64,000 nucleotides of DNA from Diabrotica undecimpunctata (lineage: Eukaryota > Arthropoda > Insecta > Coleoptera > Chrysomelidae). The position numbers were made by a program, and so were the translations under genes. Below are positions 1 to 10,690 of the stretch, piece after piece. Below the pieces are notes generated by a model. That model searched no databases and was not told the origin of the DNA. It saw nothing but the letters and a program-made list of their open reading frames with translations. The stretch lies in NCBI RefSeq assembly GCF_040954645.1, contig NC_092806.1:162560328-162624327 (forward strand). The letters are read 5' to 3'. Numbering within the stretch: the stretch's first letter is position 1; each line of letters starts with the position of its first letter.

Positions 1-448
1 AAATTTACATTTTTTTAAAATAAATCTAAAACTATAAGAGATACGTGAAAAATGGTTCTATACCAAAATGTAGTTTTTTTCTAAACAAAAATTTTGATTT
101 TTTTATTTTTGTTGTAGCTCGAAAAATAATAGAGATATAGCCAATTGAAGTTTGAGATACAGCGGCTGACACACCTGTAATCAGCACTTTGGCCCTTTAC
201 TATTTAAAAAGAAAGAATTTTAACATATTTTAATCTACTTAGTCTTGTAGCTTTTGAAATTACCTTTAAAATATTTTTTTAATGGACACTGTAGCTTAAA
301 AATTAACGGAGTTATTCTAAAAAAATTTTGGAGCATGTTATTTATATTTTGGAGCATCAACTTATTTTCTGTATATATAAATGCTTTATTCAAGTATATT
401 CGAAAAACTGGTAACAGACACACTAACACTCACACAAATATGTATATA

Positions 449-460
<12 letters not shown>
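1..460. other. No gene supported
   Basis: AT-rich sequence with only short ORFs, one of which simply runs into the AT microsatellite that follows. I see no domain, RNA or repeat structure. Confidence 0.6.

Positions 461-533
<73 letters not shown>
461..533. repeat. (AT)n microsatellite
   Basis: An uninterrupted AT dinucleotide run of about 73 bp, preceded by a short (CATA)n tract. It generates a spurious Ile-Tyr repeat ORF. It is probably length-polymorphic. Confidence 0.98.
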
Positions 534-537
<4 letters not shown>

Positions 538-624
538 TATGTTATGTATTATAGGCACCTCTAAACTGAACATTTGCTTCAGAGAACTAACTAACACAGA
601 CAAGCGATACTCCTTTGAAGTTGC

Positions 625-1197
625 GTGGGCAAGCCGCTAATGAGTGCCAATGACAGGAGTACTTCAGATCTCGAAGACATTGTAGAAGCTGGGAGATACT
701 GTACAATTTTGCTGTATGGCCTTGCCAAAGACACCCACATGAACAAAATTAATAAGGTCGAAGATTATTCATCATTACTTGAACAAATGCAATACGAATC
801 GTTTATTAAAGCCACAACTAAAAATAGTGCAGTTAAATTATCATCTCTTGTACCAACTGTAAGTGCCCTGAATGAGCATATCAAAAGAGTTTATTTACAA
901 ACTCAGATATGGCTTGGAAACAAAGAGATTGATATAACGGATTGGGCATGGTTCAAGAGTCATGATATTTTACAACCAATAAAAATGAAAAGTTCACCTG
1001 CACCAGAAGAACTATTGAAACTGATTTTTTGCAATTGCAAAAAGGGTTGCGGCTCAGCGTATGGCTGTCGTAGACTAGGTCTATTTTGCAATGCTACGTG
1101 TGGAACATGCTCTGGCGACAATTGTCAAAACTGTCCTGCAATAGACGAAGAGGTGAAGTTAGAACACCGCGAGAATGACGTTTCAGACAATGAATAA
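625..1197 (+). CDS. Cysteine-rich C-terminal fragment of an uncharacterised, probably element-borne protein
   Basis: A 190-codon open frame ending in TAA. Residues about 1-130 resemble a region seen in large uncharacterised insect and cnidarian proteins that usually sit near repeats. It includes a run of the type VYLQTQIWLG followed by a Trp-rich stretch (DWAWFKSHD) and PAPEELLKLIFCNC. Residues about 133-170 form a compact Cys cluster (CNCKKGCG, then spaced Cys pairs), like a CXC/tesmin-type zinc-binding domain. An acidic tail follows. The start Met is not convincing because homologous proteins are longer at the N-terminus, so this looks like a 5'-truncated copy or a last exon. No neighbouring gene supports a host function. 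The family function is unknown to me. DNA binding by the Cys cluster is inferred. Confidence 0.55.
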   Translation: MGKPLMSANDRSTSDLEDIVEAGRYCTILLYGLAKDTHMNKINKVEDYSSLLEQMQYESFIKATTKNSAVKLSSLVPTVSALNEHIKRVYLQTQIWLGNKEIDITDWAWFKSHDILQPIKMKSSPAPEELLKLIFCNCKKGCGSAYGCRRLGLFCNATCGTCSGDNCQNCPAIDEEVKLEHRENDVSDNE

Positions 1198-1354
1198 TTT
1201 GATATATTGTAAATAATTTTTATTTTTGTAAATATATTTTGTATACTTTCTAATGTAAAGTATTATCATGCATAATTTTTTACAATAAAAACATCATGAG
1301 TATACTTAATTTTTTATTCAGACATTTACCAAAGGGGAATTTATTTCGTGAGCA

Positions 1355-1805
1355 TAGAGATGGTTTTTAAGGGTTGAAAATAAGCAACCAATCAAAAAAT
1401 ATTTTATTGATAAGAAAGGAATTTTTGAATATAAATGTACATTAAAAACTTTTGAAGTTGTTTAAAAAGATTTTTTTATATATTTTGACATAGGGGGTAG
1501 TTTTTAAGGGTTGAAGTGTTGCAATCAACCAAAATTATTTTATATAAGCAGAGAATTACATTGTAGATGATATAAATGCACTATAAAAGCGTTTGAACCT
1601 GTTAAACGATTTTTTACAATTATTTTTATTAAAAGGGGTGGTTTTTAAGATTATTTAAGGGTTGAGAATGTACAAAATATCCATTAATATAATTGACAAT
1701 ATTTCAATTACCTAATTTAAAACGATTTAAATCCATAAAATGCTTTAATATAAATTGTTTTCATTATTTTCAATAAGGGGTGATTTCACCCCTTAAAAAT
1801 AAAAA
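1355..1805. repeat. Degenerate ~140-bp tandem repeat, 3+ units
   Basis: The phrase GGTTTTTAAGGGTTG or a close variant recurs near 1361, 1496 and 1637, and a partial unit (AAGGGGTGATTTCACCCC) occurs near 1775. The spacing is about 135-141 bp. Units also share an ATATAAATG-type segment in their middle. The last unit ends in a short palindrome around TGATTTCA. Divergence is high, so this is an old satellite or minisatellite, perhaps internal to an unidentified element. Confidence 0.65.
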
Positions 1806-2999
1806 GCTCACCTATCGCATATATAACTTTTGAAGATGGAGGTAAGATAAGCCTAATTCCAAATTATTAGCAAAATCGATTCAGTTATAAAAAAATTAGA
1901 GGTATTGACCTCTTTTCCTCCACAGTGACTGGAGTAATAGGGATAGGGATGAAAATACATAAGGCAAATAAAATAGCTGTAGTAAGAACTTTTGCACTTC
2001 TACTTGACCCTTTATAATTACTTGTTCAATGGATCTTTTTGTAAGCAAATCTAATTTTTTTGGATTTCGAAATTACAAAAGAAACTAATAAAAACTCTCA
2101 CTGTCTTAGTACTCACATTAATTTAAATTGTGCTAAATTTAAACCAATTTTTAAAAATTTGATTGCTGCTTCACCTTGTACGGGACCCAGCTCGACTGTT
2201 TAATTAGTATTAACTTTTCAATCATTAATAACTTGCTAAACTAGTTTGTTCGTGATTAATTGATCTACAGTTGGCATTAATTATTATACTCTCCATACCT
2301 ATTTGTAATTTAGATATACCATTTCCACAGTTGTATATTCGAACATCTTCCACTATTGGTCAGTTGGTCTTGAGTAATGCTTTGAAATTTTCAATTTTAT
2401 GGTTTCCCATTGACTGTAAGTTTGACTAAGCCAGTGGTATTATACTTCAGTTTGCACACTTTATTTTCAACTTTAATTTTTAATTCGAAGTATTTCAATT
2501 TAATATTGTAATGTCTTCTTTTCTACAGTATTGGTAGTGCTTGGTAGACCTGTGGTAGTAAACCAACCACTCTCTAACAGATTGTTTAGTCTAGTTCTTA
2601 TATTTACACTCTATGTCCACTTCGTTCGCCCCCAAATTAACACCTAACTTATCACTGACAGGTTTGGGTGTGAGATCTGGATTATACAGTCGACATATAG
2701 TAATAAATAATATAATTTTGTATTTAATCAGTTGGCTTTTCATATATTAGTGGTCACTTGGACTTTTGGTCAATGTTCACTTTGCCATAGAATTTCGAAA
2801 TGTACATATCACCATGATTGTGACTACTCATCCAAGTTGTCAGATGTCACTTTAAAATTTCCGTTGAAACCAGGAGCCGTTATGCCCTCTGCTGTTGGCC
2901 ACAATGTAGCTTTGAAATAACTCTAAACTGTTTGTCCTCTATTTTAACATGATAATCGAAGGGCCTTTTTCATATATTTGAAGGGCAATATATATAATA
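1806..2999. other. No gene supported
   Basis: Short ORFs only. The longest (2732-2920 +, 62 codons) has no motif I recognise. A short inverted repeat of a GTGGTTGGTTTAC-type sequence lies near 2550-2580. Confidence 0.5.
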
Positions 3000-3570
3000 T
3001 CTCACTCAAATAATAGATTTATTACTGACCAATTCTGTAATAGTCATGGACAATGCTAGTTACCATTCAAGATTAAAGGAACTAACACTAAATGGAGCAA
3101 GCAAGAACTCTTGGATTGGCTAATGACCAAAGAAATAGTGGTTCCAGCAGAAGGTTTACTCAAAAAAGAGTTATTGCAGCTATGCAAACAATTTTCATCA
3201 AAATTAAAAAGGTATAGTGTAGATGAAAAAGAAAAAAAAACATTTAGTTAAAGTGTTGCGATTACACCTTATTACTATAAACTTAACCCCATAGAACTAA
3301 TCTGCCGAAATGAGGGGATTGTCACGGGGAATAATACAACATTTAAACTTCAAGATGTTCGTTAACTATGTATTATCTGACTCCATATCAAAAATTTCAT
3401 CTAACGTTTGGCAAAAAGCTATGAGACCTGTCATAGCAAGGGAAGAAACATTCTGGAAACTCGATATGTAAATAAAGGAAAGAATAGAACCAATTATTAT
3501 TTCTGTGGGAAATGGAAAAACTGATGATGATGATGCCTCCTTATCGGAGGAAGACAACTTATGTATTTAG
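3000..3570 (+). pseudogene. DDE-superfamily transposase fragment (Tc1/mariner-like), copy 1
   Basis: The DNA here is closely similar to 55368-55890. Both encode, with frame breaks, the phrase VIVMDNASYHSR, in which the Asp is the second catalytic acid of a DDE_3-type endonuclease. Next comes a WLIxKEIVVPAEGLLKK-like stretch, a degraded LNPIEL box (third acid region), and a C-terminal acidic tail. Only the C-terminal half of the transposase is present. The 5' boundary is abrupt near 3000. Stops and frameshifts make it non-functional. It is too decayed to show TIRs. Confidence 0.7.
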
Positions 3571-4384
3571 GTATATAATTACATATTTATATTACTATTT
3601 ATAAGTTTATGTGACGCTAGTACCCGAAATATATTTTTTATTAAATTGTAAGGAAATGTACCTACTAAACCAATATTTAGTATTTTTATAGAAATTAATG
3701 TGAGTACGTAATATTGACATTTTAGTTTTTTTTTATAATAAAATAAATATAAATAATTAAAGTAATTTCCTATATTTGAACTTTGCATTTAGACATTTGC
3801 TATAAAATTTGTGCTATCAATAATTTTTAAATGTGGATACTATAGCCTGATCATTGTCCTTATCTCAGAATGTCCTGGAATGCAAACGAGATACCAATTA
3901 GCCTCGCTATTAAAGAAAATGCATGTCTTTGTGGTAACCATTTGGGAAAATACAACGAAGTTCTTTTAAAAGGAGTTACTTAAATTATTAAACTATATTT
4001 CTTTTCGTTCGAATCTGTTTTCGCAAAAGACGCACTGACAAGGTACCATTACTACCGGTTCTTTAGTTATCTGGATATACTTCCAATCGGGCGCCTTTCC
4101 GCGCACTATTATTAGTGAGAAAATTTCTTGAAACTCCTCCTTTACCTAGTCTTAATCTTAGAGTAAAAAGGATCCCTGTGTTTTCTTTTTATTTCGAATT
4201 TTACCAAGACGTAATCTTAAGGCCGCATCTTAAGAAGAAGAAGAGCAGTGAACCTAAACATTTTTGCGGCAAAATTAAGAGATGTATTGCAGGTTTAATA
4301 AATCTGAGATTTCTCTCAATTTGAGCATTATAACCCTTCTTCAGTGATTTAAACGATTTCTTCCTTTTTTTTAAGCCTTTCTCT
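3571..4384. other. No gene supported
   Basis: AT-rich sequence with short ORFs that match no family I recognise. I see nothing structural. Confidence 0.5.
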
Positions 4385-4657
4385 TTATTTGGATTGCCGA
4401 ATATAGGCCTCTCCTAATTCTCGCCATTCATCTCTGTTGTTTGTAAAACGTTTCCACATTGGTCATGCAGTTCTTTTAATATCGTCGCTCCAGCGCACTT
4501 GCGGTCTTCCTCGTGATCTTTTGGCTTCATATGGTCGCCAATTCTTCTCTAATGTCCTTTTTATGTAGACGAAAATGTTTTCAAAACGCCTGGGAGGGCC
4601 TAAACTCAAACCATCTCTAGTTTTTCCCAACTCGGATTGCCTTGTTGGTATATGCAA
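4385..4657 (-). pseudogene. 3' end of a non-LTR retrotransposon RT ORF
   Basis: The minus strand encodes the conserved C-terminal tail of RTE/CR1-like reverse transcriptase ORFs: an RSRGRPQVRWSDDIKRTA-like block, then RDEWRELGEAYI and a stop. This GRPxxRWxDDI signature lies downstream of the polymerase domain and upstream of the 3' UTR. The copy is 5'-truncated, as expected from target-primed reverse transcription, and only about 90 codons remain. No polymerase motifs are present. Confidence 0.75.
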
Positions 4658-5377
4658 AGGTACAGCAGAGGCAAAAAAGATAATTCTAAAATAGTGTTAT
4701 TTTTAACAGAATTTAAAGCTTTTTAATGATTTTGAAATTATTGAACCGGTCCAAATTACCATTTTATTTGTAATAGTAACTACATCTTCAAATCAACAAT
4801 CTAGATATTCTGTTCTTGTTCTACAAACCTTACGACAACACAATTTTGTAAAATTTTCATCTAAAAATATAATGTAATATTATCCTTAAACATTCGACGC
4901 CGCTGCTTTGAAAAGATGCGTTTCCGAATCCGAACCTCCCAATTTTGCTGTCCCATAAAATATACCATTTTAAATCGCTGGAGGTACGTCTCACGTACTT
5001 TGTTTAATAAGAAAACAAACAGTCGTAGAGGTTAACCATATTTATTTATATATATCCTAATATTATGAACATTGGGGTATTGTACCAGGTTCTGTGTAAA
5101 TATATATAATGGGTGTCCTGTGGCGTTTGATGACTGCTTGTTAAGACTTAGATTAAAAAAATAATCGTCCTCAAATATTGTTATTATCGGCGAAAAACAC
5201 GAAAAATCTCATTTAGGGATCAATATCCCCATTATCGATTTCCTTATAGAACCGTCTTAAGTTATTGAAAAAATTTAAGCATTTTCTTTTTTTTTTTCAT
5301 AGTGTTTTTTAATGTTCCGAAGATATTGGTCTGACTACTTAATAAGAGCAGCAGCTTTTCTAGTTTTCAAAACAAAC
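4658..5377. other. No gene supported
   Basis: No ORF of note. Sequence of moderate complexity with no recognised repeat between the LINE tail and the piggyBac relic. Confidence 0.5.
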
Positions 5378-6761
5378 TTAAAAGTTAACAAAAATGTACT
5401 TTTTTTCTTCTAAGCATAGCCATTTTTGGCATTTGACACAAAAATATCGTGTTGTTACTCCGCTAAATTTTTCGTCGAAATTTTTGATATCCTTTTGTAA
5501 ATGAGGGTCTCTTGCTCTGGTTAGCATGTTCTCCGTTGTCAGGGCTAAGGCAATTGGTTTCAGAAACAATCTTCGTTTCGAAATTAGGTCGTTTTCAGTT
5601 GCATACGTTTATGTATGACGTGAGAGTTTATGCCTGCAATGTTGAGTAAATTATAAAAGATGACCATTGGCCATCTTCGGGTGTTTCTATTAGCTACGTT
5701 ATAAGCCGCACATTTCTGATATACTGAGTCAACGTCCGATTTTGTAATGTTATAAAAAGTAATAATATTGGGCTTACAGGCATCTCCATAATCTTCATCA
5801 ATCGAGTCATCATAGTGAAAAGATGCTAACAGCGTCACGACTTTTGTTTCCTTTGGAATATACGCCAAAGTAATGGATTTGGAAAATGGAAACATAGACG
5901 AGTACTGTGGTCTGCTGGGATCAAGAAGTTCCTTTGGAATCTCCCTTTTATTTTTTCAAGTTGTTCCAACAATTGTAATTTTGTGTTGCTCCAACATACG
6001 TTTTACAGTTTCGTAACTTGTAAACCAATTATCCATGGTTATATTTTTAGACGATCCAAACACTGGCTCACATATTCTTTCCACTAAATCGGTGGATTTA
6101 GTACTAACGCAATATGGCCTGGAAGCTGAGCTCCAACGTGTACTTCCATATTTAGCATGTAACAACATTATTTGGCATCCACTAACGAAAATACTTTTAT
6201 GCCATATTTGGCTGGCTTATTCGGGATGCACATGCGGAATTCGCAACGTCCACGGAATGCAAAAAGCATCTCGTCTAATGTTAAGTAAGATCCAGGAACG
6301 TAATTAAGTTTGCATTTCTGATTACCTTCGAAAACGTTTCTTATTGATGTAAGTTTGTCTATGGTTCTACTTTCTTCTCTAGTATTTACGTCATCAAAAC
6401 GCAAGCAACGTAGAACGAATACAAATCGCCTATGAGCTATAGTAGCTCGTAAGACCTTTTCGCCTGTTCCATCAGTAGCCCAAAATTATAGTAATAATAA
6501 GTAGAATAGAACAAATAACGACTTTATATCCACAGTGTCTGTAGGTCTGGCTTCATTCGGATCTACATAATTGTTTCTTAGTTTAGAAATAAATATGTTT
6601 GTGTTCTGTACAATGGTTTCGAGAATATTATCATCAATAAAACATTTCCAATACTCTAAAGGATCAACTGCTTGACAAGCATTTTCTTTTGAACCTGGTA
6701 AGTATGAAATTGAATTAGAACTTCTTGTCCGAACATTGACGAACGCAGCGCACTCCGACAT
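5378..6761 (-). pseudogene. piggyBac-family transposase pseudogene
   Basis: Four minus-strand segments in order resemble DDE_Tnp_1_7. The N-terminal part (6761-6486) has DPLEYWKCFIDDNI. The next (6404-6168) starts MRFDDVNTR and includes FRGRCEFRMCIPNKPAKYGIK and SLVDAK, with the first catalytic Asp. The third (6168-5956) has ITMDNWFTSYETVKRML, with the second Asp. The fourth (5895-5584) has DVDSVYQKC, with the third Asp region, and RRWPMVIFYNLLNIAGINSHV. A C-terminal piece (5569-5378) ends in a Cys-rich finger remnant (YFCVKCQKWLC). All three catalytic Asp positions survive, but frameshifts separate the segments; at 6168 a TAA overlaps an ATG. No TTAA-flanked termini were identified. A dead element copy, not a domesticated gene. 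Confidence 0.9.
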
Positions 6762-7504
6762 AAAATAAGCAGTGAGGCATTAAAAATAAATTGTCGCTGG
6801 TCTCACAGGCCCCACCCGACTACTTAAGGGTAACATTGTATAACTTTCGATTTCCAATTTTCTTATCACAATTAACAAAAATATTAGAACTGTTTTGCCT
6901 CTTATATCTTTAATAATTTGTGGGGTTAGATGGTAAAATGGCTATTTTTATGCACCTAATACATTATGGTCAACACGCTTTACCAGAAGATTAGAATACT
7001 GGAATTATATGCCCTATAGAGAAAATAGCAAACGTACTTGACTGTTCAAGCTTTAGAGGGATTTCCCTTCTTAATACTGCATAAAAAATTTTCTATATAA
7101 AGAAATTATGTAGTTGTTCCGCTACTGATTTTTCATCACTATTTAGTGTTTTGAGCCTAATCGCTCGGGATCGGAGTTGTCAGCTTGCTTAAAATAAGTT
7201 TAGAAACGTGTCTGTCTTGTCTTGTCCATCAAGTGACACAAAATGTATGTTCGGAGGATAATAATATGCCACTATCTTCTTACAACTTGAAAGGGTTTTA
7301 TAAACAAGTAAAAAATCATATTTTTACGTAAATTTTTAGATTTGTTTGTAGCAAACATTTTTTGTATTTTACATAATAGTTAATATTCTTCTTCTTAATT
7401 CATTAAGAAACAGCAGTAAATATTCTTTATGGAAAGCTACTAAAAAACTAAGATCTATTATTCATTCCTCCCGCCATTAAACTAGAAAATTGAAAGTCCA
7501 TATG
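6762..7504. other. No gene supported
   Basis: It may contain the piggyBac 5' terminal region, but I could not find a TTAA-bounded inverted repeat. No ORF of note. Confidence 0.45.
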
Positions 7505-7750
7505 CTGCACAATTCGGAAAAACTTTTGTGCTGATGCACAATAATGCACGCCCGCATGCTGCATGAATCCTGCTTAATACCCCGACTTCAATCCCATCGA
7601 GCACGTTATATGCTAAAACGACGAGTACAACAGCAAGGATTAAGATATTGTTTCAGACAACAAGGGAAGAACTATTAAACTGTACGCAAGAGCAAGAGCA
7701 GAAGCTATTGACAATTTGATAGGAAGTGTGCCAGATCGTACACTCTACTA
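7505..7750 (+). pseudogene. Tc1-like transposase C-terminal remnant
   Basis: The plus strand encodes, with breaks, FGKTFVLMHNNARPHAA (family consensus xMDDNARPHxA, second catalytic acid). A degraded PTSIPSS region follows in place of SPDLNPIEHVW, then a helical tail ending near DLIGSVPDRT. About 80 codons with frameshifts remain. The Asp-Asp of the DDN box reads His-Asn, so it is catalytically dead. It is similar in type to the copy at 16.5-17.3 kb. Confidence 0.65.
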
Positions 7751-8895
7751 ATATGACTTTATTATTAAAGTTTAGTTGAGAATTTTTGTTTACCTAAATA
7801 TTTTTTTCAATTTTTTAAACTCTCTGTATACAAAGACCGGTTGTTGTGTGTTATTCACAATTATTTATTGTTAAGCAGCGCCCAGATTTATTGAATTTCA
7901 ATATTTTCCAAATAAATTGTCAAATTACCATTTAATTATTCTTTGATTACTTTGCCCATAAACGATTTGGATATGTGTATATTGCCTGTCGTAAATTCTG
8001 TCTGGAGTTCACCGTTTTTGCCTTTTATTCCGTGTTCTATTCTTTTTTTCAGGAAGTCTTCCATTTATGATCTGACGCTTATTTTTTACAGTTTTTGCTT
8101 AGCTTATTATTTTAAAAGAAAATAATCACACTAATAACATCATAGAAAGAAATTTTAACCAGCGAATATTTAAAAAATAGTTTTTTTCAATCGATCACGC
8201 GATTTTAGTGTGAATAACTATAAAAACCGTATCATAGGTTGCGTTTCATTCATTTTTTTACAAAAATAAATCAAAACCGTTATGATTTTATACAGGGCGC
8301 GCTTGGAATAATATTTTCTTTAAAAAGTCTATCGGCGAAGTGGATATATTTTGATAGCCGAACAAGTGTGATGAAAATATGAGAAAAGGAAGCTGTTTTT
8401 GTATCGGAGGATGAGGAGGTTGGTTGTGACGGTAGCGGAAGCTTATGTTTTGTTTTCCTTTGCAATATTTCTGGGATATTGCTTTTAAAGTTCGGGCGAT
8501 TTTACGTGAAATTTTTGCATAGGCATTTGTATGTTTTTGTTTAAAATTATGTTTCCTTTGAAGATAAAAGACACGTATATTTAAAGGAGAACAAATCAGA
8601 TCATAAAGAGTCAGAATACAAAAAATATGAAGAAAAATTAGAAGTGATTTATAGAATTTTAAAAGAGGGTTATAAAGAGCTTTTTGCAAATTATATCTAG
8701 TCGGTAAGCACTTCAATATGAAAAAATAAGAAAATTAGGACGTTTTAAGGTAAAGATCGCATAAGAATAAAAATAGTCATTGAGGATCATTTACTAAAAC
8801 AAGGGATTCATTTTAATTACCTTGGATATGACATAAGTTTTTATTAAGACATTTTTTTGATCACAAAAATGACAGTCCATGCTCGCGACTTGACA
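7751..8895. other. No gene supported
   Basis: A 142-codon minus ORF (8288-8716) is Lys/Ile/Leu-rich with no family resemblance and looks like chance. Nothing else was seen. Confidence 0.5.
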
Positions 8896-9680
8896 CTACA
8901 GACTCCAGGTTCGCCACTCGCCACCCCTTCTTCTTAAGTTGACGGATACGCTACTCTTCTCTTGTGTTCTGAGGCGTTTTATACTCTTCTTTTTTTCTCC
9001 TTGTGCAACCTGCTTCAATAGATTTTTACATGATGCGTTTTTGCTGTTTGTTATCATCTCGCACTCATTATCAAACCATTGACCCTTTTTTTCTGCCCTG
9101 CTTTTACCCGATATATCAACCAATTTCTGCAATAGAGTATCTCGTATTTTATCCATATCTGATTAATATCTTCTTCTTTTTCTACCCTTTTTGGCCGTAA
9201 TATTATCTTCTATTTGCACTTTATATACATTTGCTATGTCTGGATCATTTAATTTGTAGATATTTATTTTTTCTTCCTTTTTGCAATCTTCTTTTTGTTT
9301 ATTGGATTTTCTTTCCTTCCTTAAATCATGACTTAACCAAATAGTGATCACTATCTATGTTTGCTCTTTTGAAAAACATCTAAAATGTTGGAACAGTGTC
9401 ATCGATTAATGAATATATATGCTCTAAATCGTTCTATTATAAGGAGATTTCCAAGTTCCCTTATGTATGTCTTTGTGGAGAAATAGTGACCCACCTATTA
9501 TTACCATATTCTTAATCATAGCAAAGTCTATGAATCTCAGTCGACCGTCTTTTGAGTCAGCGTGTTGATTCACTTTACCGATGGTGGGAGAAAATATACT
9601 CTCTCGTCCGACTTTGACATTAAAGTCTCCTGCTAATACTTTAATAACAGTTTTTGAACACTTATACTACTCTCGGTAGG
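8896..9680 (-). pseudogene. RTE/CR1-like LINE: endonuclease C-terminus and EN-RT linker
   Basis: Read on the minus strand from about 9600 down, this encodes HKDIHKGTWKSP (endonuclease region), then a segment equivalent to the SDHxLV catalytic box (DSDHYLV in frame). A Lys-rich linker follows, with KKGQWFDNECEMITNSKNA, the conserved 'WFDEEC' linker found between APE-type endonuclease and RT in this LINE group. It stops near 8896 before any polymerase motif, so the copy is 3'-deleted or interrupted. Frames shift at least twice. Confidence 0.75.
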
Positions 9681-10564
9681 ATACTCGGTAGGACTTTCTT
9701 TAAGTCTTATTCCACATATATACTGTGGTTGAAAGCATTGAAGTCAATTACGCTGTGTTTAAACCTGCTGCTCACAATAAATACGTGACGGGTAGTGTGT
9801 CCGCTGTAGTAGATATTGTATAAAAAGTCGTGTACATATGTGAATTTATTAGTATAATTATAATAAAAGAGTATGAGAACTGTATTAAATAGTGCTGGCT
9901 CAAAGTAATTAGGGGAGGTAATAAAACTTATACAAATAATATATAATCAAGTTCATAAAAGTCTTACCAATATTGCTGTTACACCTGCTGTTACAGTATT
10001 TTGATGCATAGGTTTCCATTCGCGATATTAATACGCGGTTGTTTCTTATACGAGATAAGCTGTCTTTGGTGGTTTTTATCCACTGTCACGGTACTGTTTT
10101 TTGTACTCTAAGAGAGCGATCGAAATAGCACGTCTATTCGGCATGAACACTAAGATCAGAGAATACAATGCATCTGTCTATGCTATTGAACAGCAGAGAA
10201 GAATTTGCAGTATTTTCGTGTCAAAAAATGCTTGTTTTTATAGGTGTCAAAATATGCGTTTTTGACAGACACACGCAGATTGGAGAGAAAGGCGTCTGTT
10301 GCTACTGAAAGTCAACAGTTAAGATAGAGTTTATTTTCCAAGGAATGTCTGTATTTCTTGAGGGTAGGGTTAGAGCAGGAGAAGGAATTATTACTAAGGG
10401 TTGGATTAAGGAAGGTAATGATTTTTAATATCACCATAGGGAATATGGTGAGGCCATTCTCTTTATAAACTTTTATCACTGTATTATTTTTGGATAGTTT
10501 TAATTTTTTGGTTTAGATATTTTTTATACACCTTTCTTCTATTTTGTCTAGTTTCCGTTACTTT
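9681..10564. other. No gene supported
   Basis: Unique-looking sequence of mixed composition with no long ORF and no recognised element. Confidence 0.5.
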
Positions 10565-10690
10565 GTGCTTTAATATCTTCGTTTTAACTTTCTTCCTGTT
10601 TGCGACCCTCAAGATTTTTCAAAAAAAGATGCAAAAAGCCTAGTCAACATAGAAGATAATCTGAAATGTAATATCAGAGGCTTCTTCTTC
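10565..10690. repeat. Segment shared with 60541-60660 in inverted orientation, beyond the LINE GAA tract
   Basis: The reverse complement of this stretch matches the sequence after the GAA-rich tract of the plus-strand LINE at 60.5 kb: GCCTCTGATATTACATTTCA, then AGGCTTTTTGCATCTT, then AGAAAGTTAAAACG. In both places it lies immediately 3' of the same LINE family. It is therefore either part of that family's 3' UTR or evidence of a larger duplicated unit. Confidence 0.75.

Noticed and set aside
254..640. 128-codon plus ORF
   Set aside because: A large part is an Ile-Tyr repeat produced by the AT microsatellite.
6035..6307. 90-codon plus ORF
   Set aside because: Shadow of the piggyBac transposase on the minus strand.
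8288..8716. 142-codon minus ORF
   Set aside because: Biased Lys/Leu/Ile composition, no family motif, in AT-rich DNA; chance is likely.
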